Source of the DNA: JAXHNE01 sp038316995
GTDB lineage: Bacteria; Patescibacteriota; Saccharimonadia; Saccharimonadales; JAXHNE01
Direction: 5' to 3'
DNA length: 11,553 nt
Assembly (NCBI GenBank): GCA_038316995.1
Contig: JBBQAZ010000025.1
Span: 1-11,553, forward strand
Part shown: positions 7,005 through 11,553 of the stretch, piece after piece
Position numbering within the stretch: position 1 is the first letter of the stretch
Layout: every line of letters starts with the position of its first letter
The notes under the pieces: model-generated
The model's input: only the letters and a program-made list of their open reading frames with translations
Database searches by the model: none
Told to the model about the DNA's origin: nothing
Made by a program: the position numbers and the translations under genes

Positions 7005-7080
7005 GGCTCGGTAGCTCAATGGATAGAGCAGCTCCGTCCTAAGGAGAAGGTTGAAGGTTCGACTCCTTCCCGGGCCACCA
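7005..7080 (+). tRNA. tRNA-Arg (anticodon CCU)
   Basis: A full cloverleaf folds by hand. The acceptor stem is GGCTCGG/CCGGGCC (one G-U), the D-stem GCTC/GAGC, and the T-arm GAAGG-TTCGACT-CCTTC. Discriminator A is followed by an encoded CCA. The anticodon loop GTCCTAA places CCT at 34-36 (7038-7040), reading AGG. The first anticodon-stem pair is G27 opposite A43, a mismatch. The following CDS starts 20 nt downstream. Confidence 0.95.
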
Positions 7081-7100
7081 CAATATTGAGAGGATATTAA

Positions 7101-7493
7101 ATGAGTAGCGCAAAAGAGTTAAACTTACTGTTCGTTGACGACGAGCCCGACACCCACCTAATATACGAGGTGACATTTAAGAAAGTGTTTAAGGGCATTG
7201 GAGTCATGGCAACAATTACATGTATTGAATCTGCAGATTTAGCACTAGATATTCTCAATAATAATGATGTATATTCAGGAATTGTTGTAGATGGTTTGTT
7301 TGGTGAATGCTGGAAAGTAACGGCCGTAGCCAACGAACGCGATATTCCTATTATTGTATATTCTGGAAGTGGTGAAATAGTAAAATTAGCTGAACAAAAA
7401 GGCATAACGACCGCCTTGAAGGGTGAATCTAGCGAAGAATTTAATAATCTCGTACAAGATACTTTCTATCGAAATAGAACATTATATAACTAG
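7101..7493 (+). CDS. Stand-alone response-regulator receiver domain protein
   Basis: A 130-residue CheY-like protein with no output domain. The acidic pocket is Asp13-Asp14-Glu15 in LLFVDDEPDTH. The expected phospho-acceptor is Asp64 in GIVVDGLFGE, the switch Ser is Ser88 in IIVYSGS, and the conserved Lys is Lys107 in TALKGES. All key positions are therefore filled, though the beta3 surrounding sequence is atypical. No kinase gene is nearby, so partner and output are unknown. SD GAGAGGA lies 6 nt before the ATG. The gene follows tRNA-Arg by 20 nt and precedes the PH-domain gene by 32 nt; co-transcription with both is possible. Confidence 0.8.
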   Translation: MSSAKELNLLFVDDEPDTHLIYEVTFKKVFKGIGVMATITCIESADLALDILNNNDVYSGIVVDGLFGECWKVTAVANERDIPIIVYSGSGEIVKLAEQKGITTALKGESSEEFNNLVQDTFYRNRTLYN

Positions 7494-7525
7494 ACTCTTA
7501 TCAATAAAACATTTACGCTTAGGAT

Positions 7526-8053
7526 ATGGCAAAATCAGACAAGTCAGATGCAACCGTAAAATACTTTGCAGATCAGTTCGATGATGAAGAAGTTCTGTAC
7601 GTTTTCAAGAAACATCCCGTGGTCATGCGAAAAGGATTGATTATATCCATGCTAGCACTACTTTTAGGAACTATTCCTGGCTACATAACACTAGAATTCA
7701 GTTATTTCTATGGAGGACTGGCAGGAGGTGTTCTATTGTCTGCGCTACTTTTTCTGCCATCATGGATAAATTGGAATTTTAGCGTGTTTATAGTTACTGA
7801 TCAGCGGTTTATTCAAATGACACAAAAAGGTTTGTTTAGTAAGAGTTTTGTCGATATTGGCCTTAGCAAAATACAGAGCGTAAATTATGAAGTAAAAGGA
7901 CTGCAGGAAACCTTACTTGGATTTGGTACAATACTTATACAGACTTATATGGGTGACCTGGTAATACATGACGTTCACCATCCGTCTAAGATTAATAAAA
8001 AACTAAACGAGATACTGCGCAACGAAGTAGTTCGAACAGACGAGCTTTCATAA
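7526..8053 (+). CDS. Membrane protein with bacterial PH domain (bPH2/YdbS-like)
   Basis: A 175-residue protein. A cytoplasmic N-terminus (…DEEVLYVFKKHPVVMRKG) precedes two adjacent TM helices at about 36-54 and 58-77. Then comes a beta-rich segment, FSVFIVTDQRFIQMTQKGLFSKSFVDIGLSKIQSVNYEVKGLQETLLGFGTILIQT. The pattern TDQRxIxxxGxFxK…IxLxKIQsV…GfGTixIqT is typical of the bPH_2 family. The function of these domains is poorly defined; they are usually found in small membrane proteins. The start ATG has AGGA only 1 nt upstream, too close for normal SD use. TACGCT (7514-7519) could be a -10 for a leaderless message, but this is weak. It ends 18 nt before the foldase gene. Confidence 0.8.
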   Translation: MAKSDKSDATVKYFADQFDDEEVLYVFKKHPVVMRKGLIISMLALLLGTIPGYITLEFSYFYGGLAGGVLLSALLFLPSWINWNFSVFIVTDQRFIQMTQKGLFSKSFVDIGLSKIQSVNYEVKGLQETLLGFGTILIQTYMGDLVIHDVHHPSKINKKLNEILRNEVVRTDELS

Positions 8054-8071
8054 CCATAGTAAAAGGACTAC

Positions 8072-9175
8072 ATGAAAAAGAAACTTATTAGACTAAAAGA
8101 ATCGGTAAAGAAGAAACGCTCCAAACCTGGTGTCGACGATAAAGTACCCCGAATCACCAATAAGACAGTTGCCGAACACCGAGAAGAGGTGATTGGAGGC
8201 GCAAGAAAGTACATATTACCCTTGCAGCAGTCAAAGCATAAAATTGTGTTGTTTTCTATTGGTCTGTTTATTGCCGCTGTACTTGGATTTTTTACGTACT
8301 GCACACTAGCTTTATATCGATTCCAAGATAGCGGAAGTTTCTTGTACCGCGTCTCACAAGTTATTCCATTCCCAATTGCTCGTTCAGGTAGCCAATTTAT
8401 CGCGTACGAAAATTATTTGTTCGAACTCCGCCACTACAAACATTTTTACGAAAACCAACAAGAGCTAGACTTTGATTCTTCTGCTGGTCAACGGCAGTTA
8501 TCAGAATTCAAAAGGCGTGCACTTGACCAGGTAATAAACAACGCATACATCAAGCAACTTGCAGCAGAAAATAACATAAGCGTTAGTGATAAAGAGGTGG
8601 ACGACGAAATAACAATTGTGCGTGGTCAAAATCGGCTTGGTAACAGCGAAGAAGTTCTAGAGGAGACTCTCAAGAAATTTTGGGGTTGGACAATAGATGA
8701 TTTCAAGCGTAGTTTGAGGCAGCAACTGTTGGCCCAAAAAGTTGTTCAAACCCTAGATATCGACACTAAAAGCCGCGCAGAATCTGCAGTCACAGAACTT
8801 AAAAACGGTACAGATTTTGCTGAAGTAGCAAAAAAGTATTCGGACGATGCCGCAACAAAAGAGAGCGGTGGGGCATTTGGCGCATTTGTTTCTCGCAGCA
8901 CTCGCGATCTTGACCCGCTCATTACGAGTCGGTTGTTTGACCTAGAAGAAGGACAATATTCGGAACTGTTTGCTACGAGTTACGGATACGAAATCGTAAA
9001 AGTTATCGAAAAGAAGGATGAAACAGTAAAAGGTGCCCACATTTTGTTCAACTTTAAAGACGTAGAGAGTTTTGTAAATGACGTAAAAGCCAGCCAACCT
9101 GCACGAATCTACATTTCATTGCCAGAGCTTGCCGCTATTGAGCAAGCAGAAGTAACTCAAGAAGAAATTCAGTAA
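8072..9175 (+). CDS. Membrane-anchored parvulin/SurA-like peptidyl-prolyl isomerase, divergent
   Basis: A 367-residue protein with a basic cytoplasmic tail (1-57), a TM anchor at about 58-83, and an extracytoplasmic region. Residues 108-230 look like a SurA_N/PrsA chaperone domain (…LDQVINNAYIKQLAAENNISVSDKEVDDEI…). A parvulin-type core follows at about 232-313: LKNGTDFAEVAKKYSDDAATKESGGAFGAF…LFDLEEGQYSELFATSYGYEIVKVIEK. The core lacks the usual first strand HILV before it, and the conserved His of FGYHIIKV is Glu (YGYEIVKV). A GAHILF motif appears after the core instead, at 321-326. It may therefore be a catalytically weak foldase or permuted. A role in folding secreted proteins such as pilins is inference. 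SD AAAAGGA lies 4 nt before the ATG, and a bidirectional terminator follows. Confidence 0.85.
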   Translation: MKKKLIRLKESVKKKRSKPGVDDKVPRITNKTVAEHREEVIGGARKYILPLQQSKHKIVLFSIGLFIAAVLGFFTYCTLALYRFQDSGSFLYRVSQVIPFPIARSGSQFIAYENYLFELRHYKHFYENQQELDFDSSAGQRQLSEFKRRALDQVINNAYIKQLAAENNISVSDKEVDDEITIVRGQNRLGNSEEVLEETLKKFWGWTIDDFKRSLRQQLLAQKVVQTLDIDTKSRAESAVTELKNGTDFAEVAKKYSDDAATKESGGAFGAFVSRSTRDLDPLITSRLFDLEEGQYSELFATSYGYEIVKVIEKKDETVKGAHILFNFKDVESFVNDVKASQPARIYISLPELAAIEQAEVTQEEIQ

Positions 9176-9186
9176 AACCAACAATT

Positions 9187-9212
9187 AAAAACCATCACAT
9201 TGGATGGTTTTT
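9187..9212. terminator. Bidirectional intrinsic terminator between convergent genes
   Basis: The stem AAAAACCATC (9187-9196) pairs with GATGGTTTTT (9203-9212) over a 6-nt loop. A-rich and T-rich arms allow termination on both strands, fitting its place between the foldase gene (+) and the VOC gene (-). Confidence 0.85.
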
Positions 9213-9214
9213 AA

Positions 9215-9225
9215 TTTGGCGGGCC
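9215..9225 (-). repeat. Short copy of the tRNA-Asp 3' end
   Basis: TTTGGCGGGCC is identical to the first 11 bases (as read on +) of the tRNA-Asp 3' end region at 9844-9854: acceptor tail, discriminator, CCA and one base beyond. The next bases (GTGG against CGAC) diverge. As in the other two copies, a hairpin terminator lies just beyond it on the - strand. Confidence 0.5.
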
Positions 9226-9245
9226 GTGGCGGAGAAGGTGTGGAA

Positions 9246-9629
9246 CTATTTTACGCCAGTAACTTTACAATCTTCAGTGGTCTGGTAAAGGCCTTTGGAC
9301 AGGTCTATAAGAATTAGCTCGTTACCAAACGGGTCATCGACTACCATTACTTTACCAACATCAACCTCAATTGGGCCGTTCTTAATTTTTCCACCATTGG
9401 CCGCAATCTGCTTGGCAGCTTCAACGACATCTTCTACCAGTAGATCTGTTTGCGAGTTGAGTGTCGTGCTCAAAACTAACTCGGTTAAGTCCCCCATCGC
9501 AACAGCGGCTGAAGTTTGAGTCTTCCAACGTAGTGAATGACCGAGCTTATTTTGGTAAAAGTCCAGAGCCGCTTCAAGGTCAGGTACGTTCACCAGGACG
9601 CAGTCAACTTTTTTAAAAAGTGGTTTCAT
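9246..9629 (-). CDS. VOC (glyoxalase/bleomycin-resistance fold) family protein
   Basis: A 127-residue single-module VOC protein. The N-terminal repeat has VNVPDLEAALDFYQNKLGHSLRW (13-35) and ends at LTELVLST (48-55). The C-terminal repeat (about 62-110) ends with VVDDPFGNELILID, the typical second betaalphabetabetabeta unit. Of the usual metal-ligand positions, Glu50 and Glu104 can be seen. The first ligand, usually His at the start of strand 1, is replaced by Asp9 or Cys10 (KKVDCVLV). The substrate cannot be predicted; family members include isomerases, dioxygenases and antibiotic-binding proteins. The ATG lies 6 nt after an extended -10 and has no SD. The gene is bracketed by copies of the tRNA-Asp 3' end, which hints that it could be acquired cargo. 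Confidence 0.85.
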   Translation of the reverse strand: MKPLFKKVDCVLVNVPDLEAALDFYQNKLGHSLRWKTQTSAAVAMGDLTELVLSTTLNSQTDLLVEDVVEAAKQIAANGGKIKNGPIEVDVGKVMVVDDPFGNELILIDLSKGLYQTTEDCKVTGVK

Positions 9630-9635
9630 AGATTT

Positions 9636-9644
9636 ATGATAACA
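9636..9644 (-). promoter_or_regulatory. Extended -10 promoter of the VOC gene, leaderless
   Basis: On the - strand TGTTATCAT (TG-T-TATCAT) ends 6 nt before the ATG at 9629. The predicted transcript therefore starts at the A of the start codon. It abuts the T-run of the terminator immediately upstream. Confidence 0.5.
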
Positions 9645-9666
9645 AAAAACACCTCTTTACGAAGTG
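9644..9666 (-). terminator. Intrinsic terminator upstream of the VOC gene
   Basis: On the - strand CACTTC (9666-9661) pairs with GAGGTG (9655-9650), with one G-U pair and the loop GTAAA, followed by six T (9649-9644). It would end any transcript coming from the tRNA-Asp side, including the structured segment 9696-9803. Confidence 0.65.
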
Positions 9667-9673
9667 CTTATGC

Positions 9674-9693
9674 TTGGCGGGCCCGCCCGGATT
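9674..9693 (-). repeat. 20-nt copy of the tRNA-Asp 3' end (att-like)
   Basis: 19 of 20 bases match 9845-9864, the 3' end of tRNA-Asp from the T-loop edge through acceptor strand, discriminator and CCA; the single mismatch is C9686 against A9857. Outside this block the sequences differ. The extent and position are those of integrase attachment cores at tRNA 3' ends. Confidence 0.75.
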
Positions 9694-9695
9694 GG

Positions 9696-9752
9696 TAATT
9701 GTAGCAAATTCTTTACGAGCTAAGAGGTAGCTCGACAGAATTTCTACAATTA
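9696..9752. repeat. Long three-helix hairpin
   Basis: Three nested perfect helices occur. TAATTGTAG (9696-9704) pairs with CTACAATTA (9744-9752). AAATTCT (9706-9712) pairs with AGAATTT (9737-9743). CGAGCT (9716-9721) pairs with AGCTCG (9729-9734). A bulged C, a TTA/AC internal loop and a 7-nt loop AAGAGGT complete it. This gives 22 base pairs. Two smaller perfect hairpins lie beside it, CCTGC-AA-GCAGG (9761-9772) and GCAGAC-AA-GTCTGC (9790-9803). The cluster suggests a structured RNA, most likely on the - strand, where a terminator follows. Confidence 0.75.
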
Positions 9753-9810
9753 ACCCGGCGCCTGCAAGCAGGTTGATGTCGGTCCAAATGCAGACAAGTC
9801 TGCTAAAACT

Positions 9811-9838
9811 AAAAAAACCACCATTGAAAGGTGATTTT
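9811..9838 (-). terminator. Intrinsic terminator of tRNA-Asp
   Basis: On the - strand AAAATCACC (9838-9830) pairs with GGTGGTTTT (9822-9814), with one T-G pair and a 7-nt loop. Seven T (9817-9811) form the tail. It starts 7 nt after the encoded CCA. Confidence 0.8.
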
Positions 9839-9845
9839 CTTAGTT

Positions 9846-9923
9846 TGGCGGGCCCGACCGGATTTGAACCGGCGATCTCCTCCGTGACAGGGAGGCGTGT
9901 TAGGCCAGCTACACCACGAGCCC
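9846..9923 (-). tRNA. tRNA-Asp (anticodon GUC)
   Basis: On the - strand the cloverleaf is complete. The acceptor is GGGCTCG/CGGGCCC (one T-G), the D-stem GTGT/ACAC, and the anticodon arm CCTCC-CTGTCAC-GGAGG with GTC at 34-36. The T-arm is GCCGG-TTCAAAT-CCGGT. Discriminator G73, the tRNA-Asp identity base, and an encoded CCA follow. Length 78. Its 3' end is copied at 9674-9693 and partly at 9215-9225. Confidence 0.96.
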
Positions 9924-10227
9924 TCATTTATGCCATGCACCTTGTTAGTCTGCTCCGGCAGGTGCCGGACCCACTAACACTTTTGGCGCAACACCGCTTT
10001 TTTGTCTGCGATGCTCGCTGCAACGTACTTTTTGTACGTTTTGCTGCGCTTCTCATCAAGAAAAACGCTGCTGCATCCAAATGCATTAGCCTAAATGCAA
10101 GTGATTGATGACAAGAAAGAGCATAGCACTAACAGAGGTTAGATGCAACTATTTATGTGATACGCGAACAAAAAGTGTACAAAAAAATGAGTTCTGTCAC
10201 TGGTTATATATGCCACCAAAGTTTTTA
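9924..10227. other. Gene-poor region with several hairpins between tRNA-Asp and the 10245 gene
   Basis: No convincing gene is present. A two-part hairpin combines TGTTAGT (9943-9949) with ACTAACA (9973-9979) outside and TCCGGC (9954-9959) with GCCGGA (9964-9969) inside. AACGTAC-TTTTT-GTACGTT (10022-10040) is a perfect 7-bp hairpin. GCAT/ATGC with CTAAC-AGAG-GTTAG inside forms another at 10121-10146. TGCATT/AATGCA occurs at 10082-10098. The motif CACTAACA recurs at 9972-9979 and 10127-10134. A very basic 52-codon ORF on the - strand (10086 to 9928) overlaps these repeats and is treated only as a possibility. Confidence 0.5.
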
Positions 10228-10236
10228 TGCTAAAAT
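10228..10236 (+). promoter_or_regulatory. Extended -10 promoter, nearly leaderless
   Basis: TGCTAAAAT (TG-C-TAAAAT) ends 8 nt before the ATG at 10245. The intervening TCTAAGTA contains no SD, so the 5' leader would be only 1-2 nt. The surrounding TATGCTA closely matches the element at 2360. Confidence 0.6.
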
Positions 10237-10244
10237 TCTAAGTA

Positions 10245-10829
10245 ATGAATAAAAGAAACTCAGTGCAGTTGGTCTTGGCTTTAGTATTATTGGTTTCTCT
10301 TGGTAGTGGGGTATTTGTAGAGGCGCAAGTTGCATCCCCTCCGGCCGGGAGTACTTTTGAACAGCGTTTGGCTCAGAGAAAGTCAGAGCAAAAAATCAGC
10401 CTAGAAGAAAAGGACGCTACTCGGCTTTCAAAGCGTTGTTCGAATGCAAAAACAACAATTAATGGATTACAACAAAAATTGAGCGAAACAGTCAGTAACA
10501 GAAGAAAAACTTATGAAACAATTGACGCAAAGTTGTGGGTTGGAATTGGGCAACACAAGTTGGCCGGTCAAGACACCTTTGCACTCGAAAAACAACAAGC
10601 TATTTATAGGCAGCAAATAGATAAATTCAATGTGTTATCTGCAGAATATCTGCAAACAATAGACGATATTGTGGTACTAAACTGCCAGACGGATGTTATC
10701 GGTTTTAAGGCCTTGCTTGAAACATCTCGCTCATATCTGACGCAGATTCGGGCCCACAATGAGGTTATGCGCGTCCACGTCGTAAATAACATTAAACCCG
10801 AGCTCAGTAATTTAGGGCAGAAGTTATAG
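10245..10829 (+). CDS. Secreted coiled-coil protein, unknown function
   Basis: A 194-residue protein with a clear Sec signal peptide: MNKRNSVQ, then a hydrophobic core (LVLALVLLVSLGSGVFV), then a likely cleavage after VEA (about residue 27). The mature part is charged and mostly helical with heptad-like stretches (…KTTINGLQQKLSETVSNRRKTYETIDAKLW…, …LEKQQAIYRQQIDKFNVLSAEYLQTID…). It has two Cys (in KRCSNA and LNCQTD) that could pair. No lipobox, TM anchor or catalytic motif is seen, so it is probably a periplasm-like or surface-associated helical protein. I do not recognise a family. It has its own promoter and probably shares a transcript with the small membrane protein that starts 10 nt after its stop. 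Confidence 0.8.
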   Translation: MNKRNSVQLVLALVLLVSLGSGVFVEAQVASPPAGSTFEQRLAQRKSEQKISLEEKDATRLSKRCSNAKTTINGLQQKLSETVSNRRKTYETIDAKLWVGIGQHKLAGQDTFALEKQQAIYRQQIDKFNVLSAEYLQTIDDIVVLNCQTDVIGFKALLETSRSYLTQIRAHNEVMRVHVVNNIKPELSNLGQKL

Positions 10830-10839
10830 GTATGCATTC

Positions 10840-11235
10840 ATGAATCCAGAGCAACAAAATCAGCAAAATCCTCAAAACCAACCCCAGGTATTTCAGCAGG
10901 GCGGAGCACCGACGCAACCTCAAACAATGCCAGCCGTGCCACCGGCTTTAAGTCAGAACAGCCAGCAAAAGAGCAAAAAGAAGCTTTTCATTGTAATTGG
11001 TGCTGCGGTTTCAGTGTTAGTGCTTTTACTAATAGTTGTGCTAGTTTTTTCGTCTAGCAATCCAGAAAAAGGAGTGAAAGAAGTCGAACAAACGCCAACC
11101 TCTAACGGACCAGTTCCGGCTACGGCCATCAGCACAGAGCAACTAAATAACTCTATTAGCCAAGATCTAAGTGGCGTAGACGACGAAACAACTTTTCCGG
11201 TAGATCAGCTCTCAGACGACGCACTCGGGCTATAG
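10840..11235 (+). CDS. Q/P/N-rich single-TM membrane protein, unknown function
   Basis: A 131-residue protein. The N-terminal 45 residues are low-complexity Gln/Pro/Asn (MNPEQQNQQNPQNQPQVFQQ…). A KSKKK stop signal and one TM helix at about 49-70 follow. The C-terminal region of about 60 residues is acidic and Ser/Thr-rich (…STEQLNNSISQDLSGVDDETTFPVDQLSDDALGL). By the positive-inside rule the Q/P-rich tail is cytoplasmic and the acidic part outside. Such tail-plus-TM proteins recur in CPR bacteria without known function (general impression, not a match). The SD is weak (TAGG 9 nt upstream). The upstream ATG at 10832 meets a stop at once, so 10840 is the start. It is probably co-expressed with the secreted coiled-coil protein. 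Confidence 0.75.
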   Translation: MNPEQQNQQNPQNQPQVFQQGGAPTQPQTMPAVPPALSQNSQQKSKKKLFIVIGAAVSVLVLLLIVVLVFSSSNPEKGVKEVEQTPTSNGPVPATAISTEQLNNSISQDLSGVDDETTFPVDQLSDDALGL

Positions 11236-11255
11236 CTCTAACAGTTTAAATAAGC

Positions 11256-11261
11256 TAAAAT
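11256..11261 (+). promoter_or_regulatory. Putative -10 of tRNA-Thr
   Basis: AGCTAAAAT contains TAAAAT (11256-11261), matching the core before the 10245 gene. A start near 11268 gives a precursor with about 29 nt of 5' leader. TATGAT at 11289-11294 is too close to the tRNA to be its -10. Confidence 0.4.
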
Positions 11262-11296
11262 ACTGTAATAGTTACGAGTGAATTGCAGTATGATAT

Positions 11297-11373
11297 GCCT
11301 CCTTAGCTCAGCTGGCTAGAGCGCGGCTTTCGTAAAGCCGAGGTCCGGAGTTCGAATCTCCGAGGTGGCTCCA
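11297..11373 (+). tRNA. tRNA-Thr (anticodon CGU)
   Basis: The acceptor is GCCTCCT/AGGTGGC, with one T4-T69 mismatch. The D-stem is GCTC/GAGC, the anticodon arm CGGCT-TTCGTAA-AGCCG with CGT at 34-36 (11331-11333), and the T-arm CGGAG-TTCGAAT-CTCCG. Discriminator T and an encoded CCA follow. It reads ACG. Confidence 0.94.
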
Positions 11374-11412
11374 ATTTTGCAGATAAGCCCCAACGATTTA
11401 CACTAGGTAGCG

Positions 11413-11553
11413 ATGGCAACACCAAAGAAGTTTTTTCACGATAGAATTGTACTGCTCTTATTGAGCATTAACGCCTTTCTGGCACTGGCCGGAAGCATTA
11501 TTATTTTACTTAGAATTAATCCCGATCCTGGTGCAACATATGCAGTTCAATAT
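11413..11553 (+). CDS. Membrane protein, 3' end cut by the window
   Basis: 47 codons are visible and the frame is open to the last base. MATPKKFFHDRIVLLLLSINAFLALAGSIIILLRINPDPGATYAVQY shows a short basic N-terminus and one TM helix (about 12-33), then the start of an outside segment. AGG (11405-11407) 5 nt before the ATG is a weak SD. No family is recognised from this fragment. It lies 39 nt after tRNA-Thr. Confidence 0.7.
   Translation, partial: MATPKKFFHDRIVLLLLSINAFLALAGSIIILLRINPDPGATYAVQY

Noticed and set aside
6918..7100. A 60-residue + strand ORF ending in GSVAQWIEQ…STPSRATT
   Set aside because: This is the sense translation of tRNA-Arg, another standard artefact.
9644..9845. tmRNA-like 3' end (GGGCCCGCCA tail)
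   Set aside because: There is no T-arm, no matching 5' acceptor strand and no tag reading frame with stop. The similarity is fully explained by a copy of the tRNA-Asp end.
9634..9927. A 97-residue - strand ORF (…AGSNPVGPAK…NPGGPAKHK…)
   Set aside because: It reads through tRNA-Asp, its terminator, the long hairpin and the tRNA tail copy. The two GPAK motifs are just the repeated GGGCCCGCCAA. No SD or family signal.
9943..9979. Resemblance to the SRP RNA apical domain on the - strand (GGTCCGG…GGAGCAG)
   Set aside because: The stem above the GGA/GCAG side is extended to six base pairs and has no GGAA-type tetraloop, and the flanking helices of SRP RNA are absent.
9773..10108. A 111-residue + strand ORF containing AGPTGFEPAISSVTGRR
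   Set aside because: The conserved-looking part is the antisense translation of tRNA-Asp, a well-known false protein. The rest runs through hairpins.
9924..10244. CRISPR array in the repeat-rich gap
   Set aside because: The repeats are short inverted units with irregular spacing; no regularly spaced 23-40 nt direct repeats occur.

Overview
The window looks like a chromosomal segment of a small-genome Patescibacteria/CPR bacterium, most probably Candidatus Saccharibacteria (TM7). That assignment is inference. It rests on short, tightly packed genes, a compact type IV pilus (T4P) cluster with divergent minor pilins, and several small membrane proteins with no obvious family. TGA is used as a real stop in two ATGA gene overlaps (3170-3173 and 3655-3658), so the genetic code is standard. 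This argues against the UGA=Gly lineages Gracilibacteria and Absconditabacteria.

Region 1 (1-5291) is a T4P assembly cluster on the + strand. It holds the 3' part of pilC (inner-membrane platform), a major-pilin-like gene with its own sigma70-type promoter and a strong terminator, the prepilin peptidase pilD, three class III-signal minor pilins, two of them joined by ATGA overlaps, and a PilX-like protein. Together they would supply the platform, the processing enzyme and the subunits of one pilus. The ATPases and PilMNO are not in view.

Region 2 (5301-9175) starts with a convergent XerC/D-type tyrosine recombinase on the - strand. Back to back with it, on the + strand, are ndk, tRNA-Arg(CCU), a lone receiver-domain protein, a two-TM bacterial PH-domain protein and a membrane-anchored parvulin-like foldase. 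The last three are closely spaced and may be co-transcribed.

Region 3 (9176-10244) is gene-poor and rich in structure. On the - strand lie tRNA-Asp(GUC) and a VOC-fold gene. A 20-base imperfect copy of the 3' end of tRNA-Asp sits upstream of the VOC gene and an 11-base copy sits downstream of it. A long three-helix hairpin and several intrinsic terminators lie between. This resembles the scar of an integrated element or a duplicated tRNA tail, possibly carrying a small structured RNA.

Region 4 (10245-11553) has a secreted coiled-coil protein, a Q/P-rich single-TM protein, tRNA-Thr(CGU), and the start of another small membrane protein cut by the window edge.

A recurring promoter form, an extended -10 close to TG-Y-TA-N3-T, stands before many transcription units. 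In four of them (pilD, the 2376 minor pilin, the VOC gene, the 10245 gene) it lies only 6-9 nt from an ATG with no Shine-Dalgarno sequence. This predicts leaderless or nearly leaderless mRNAs. Downstream genes in operons, and units with longer leaders, carry good SD sequences.
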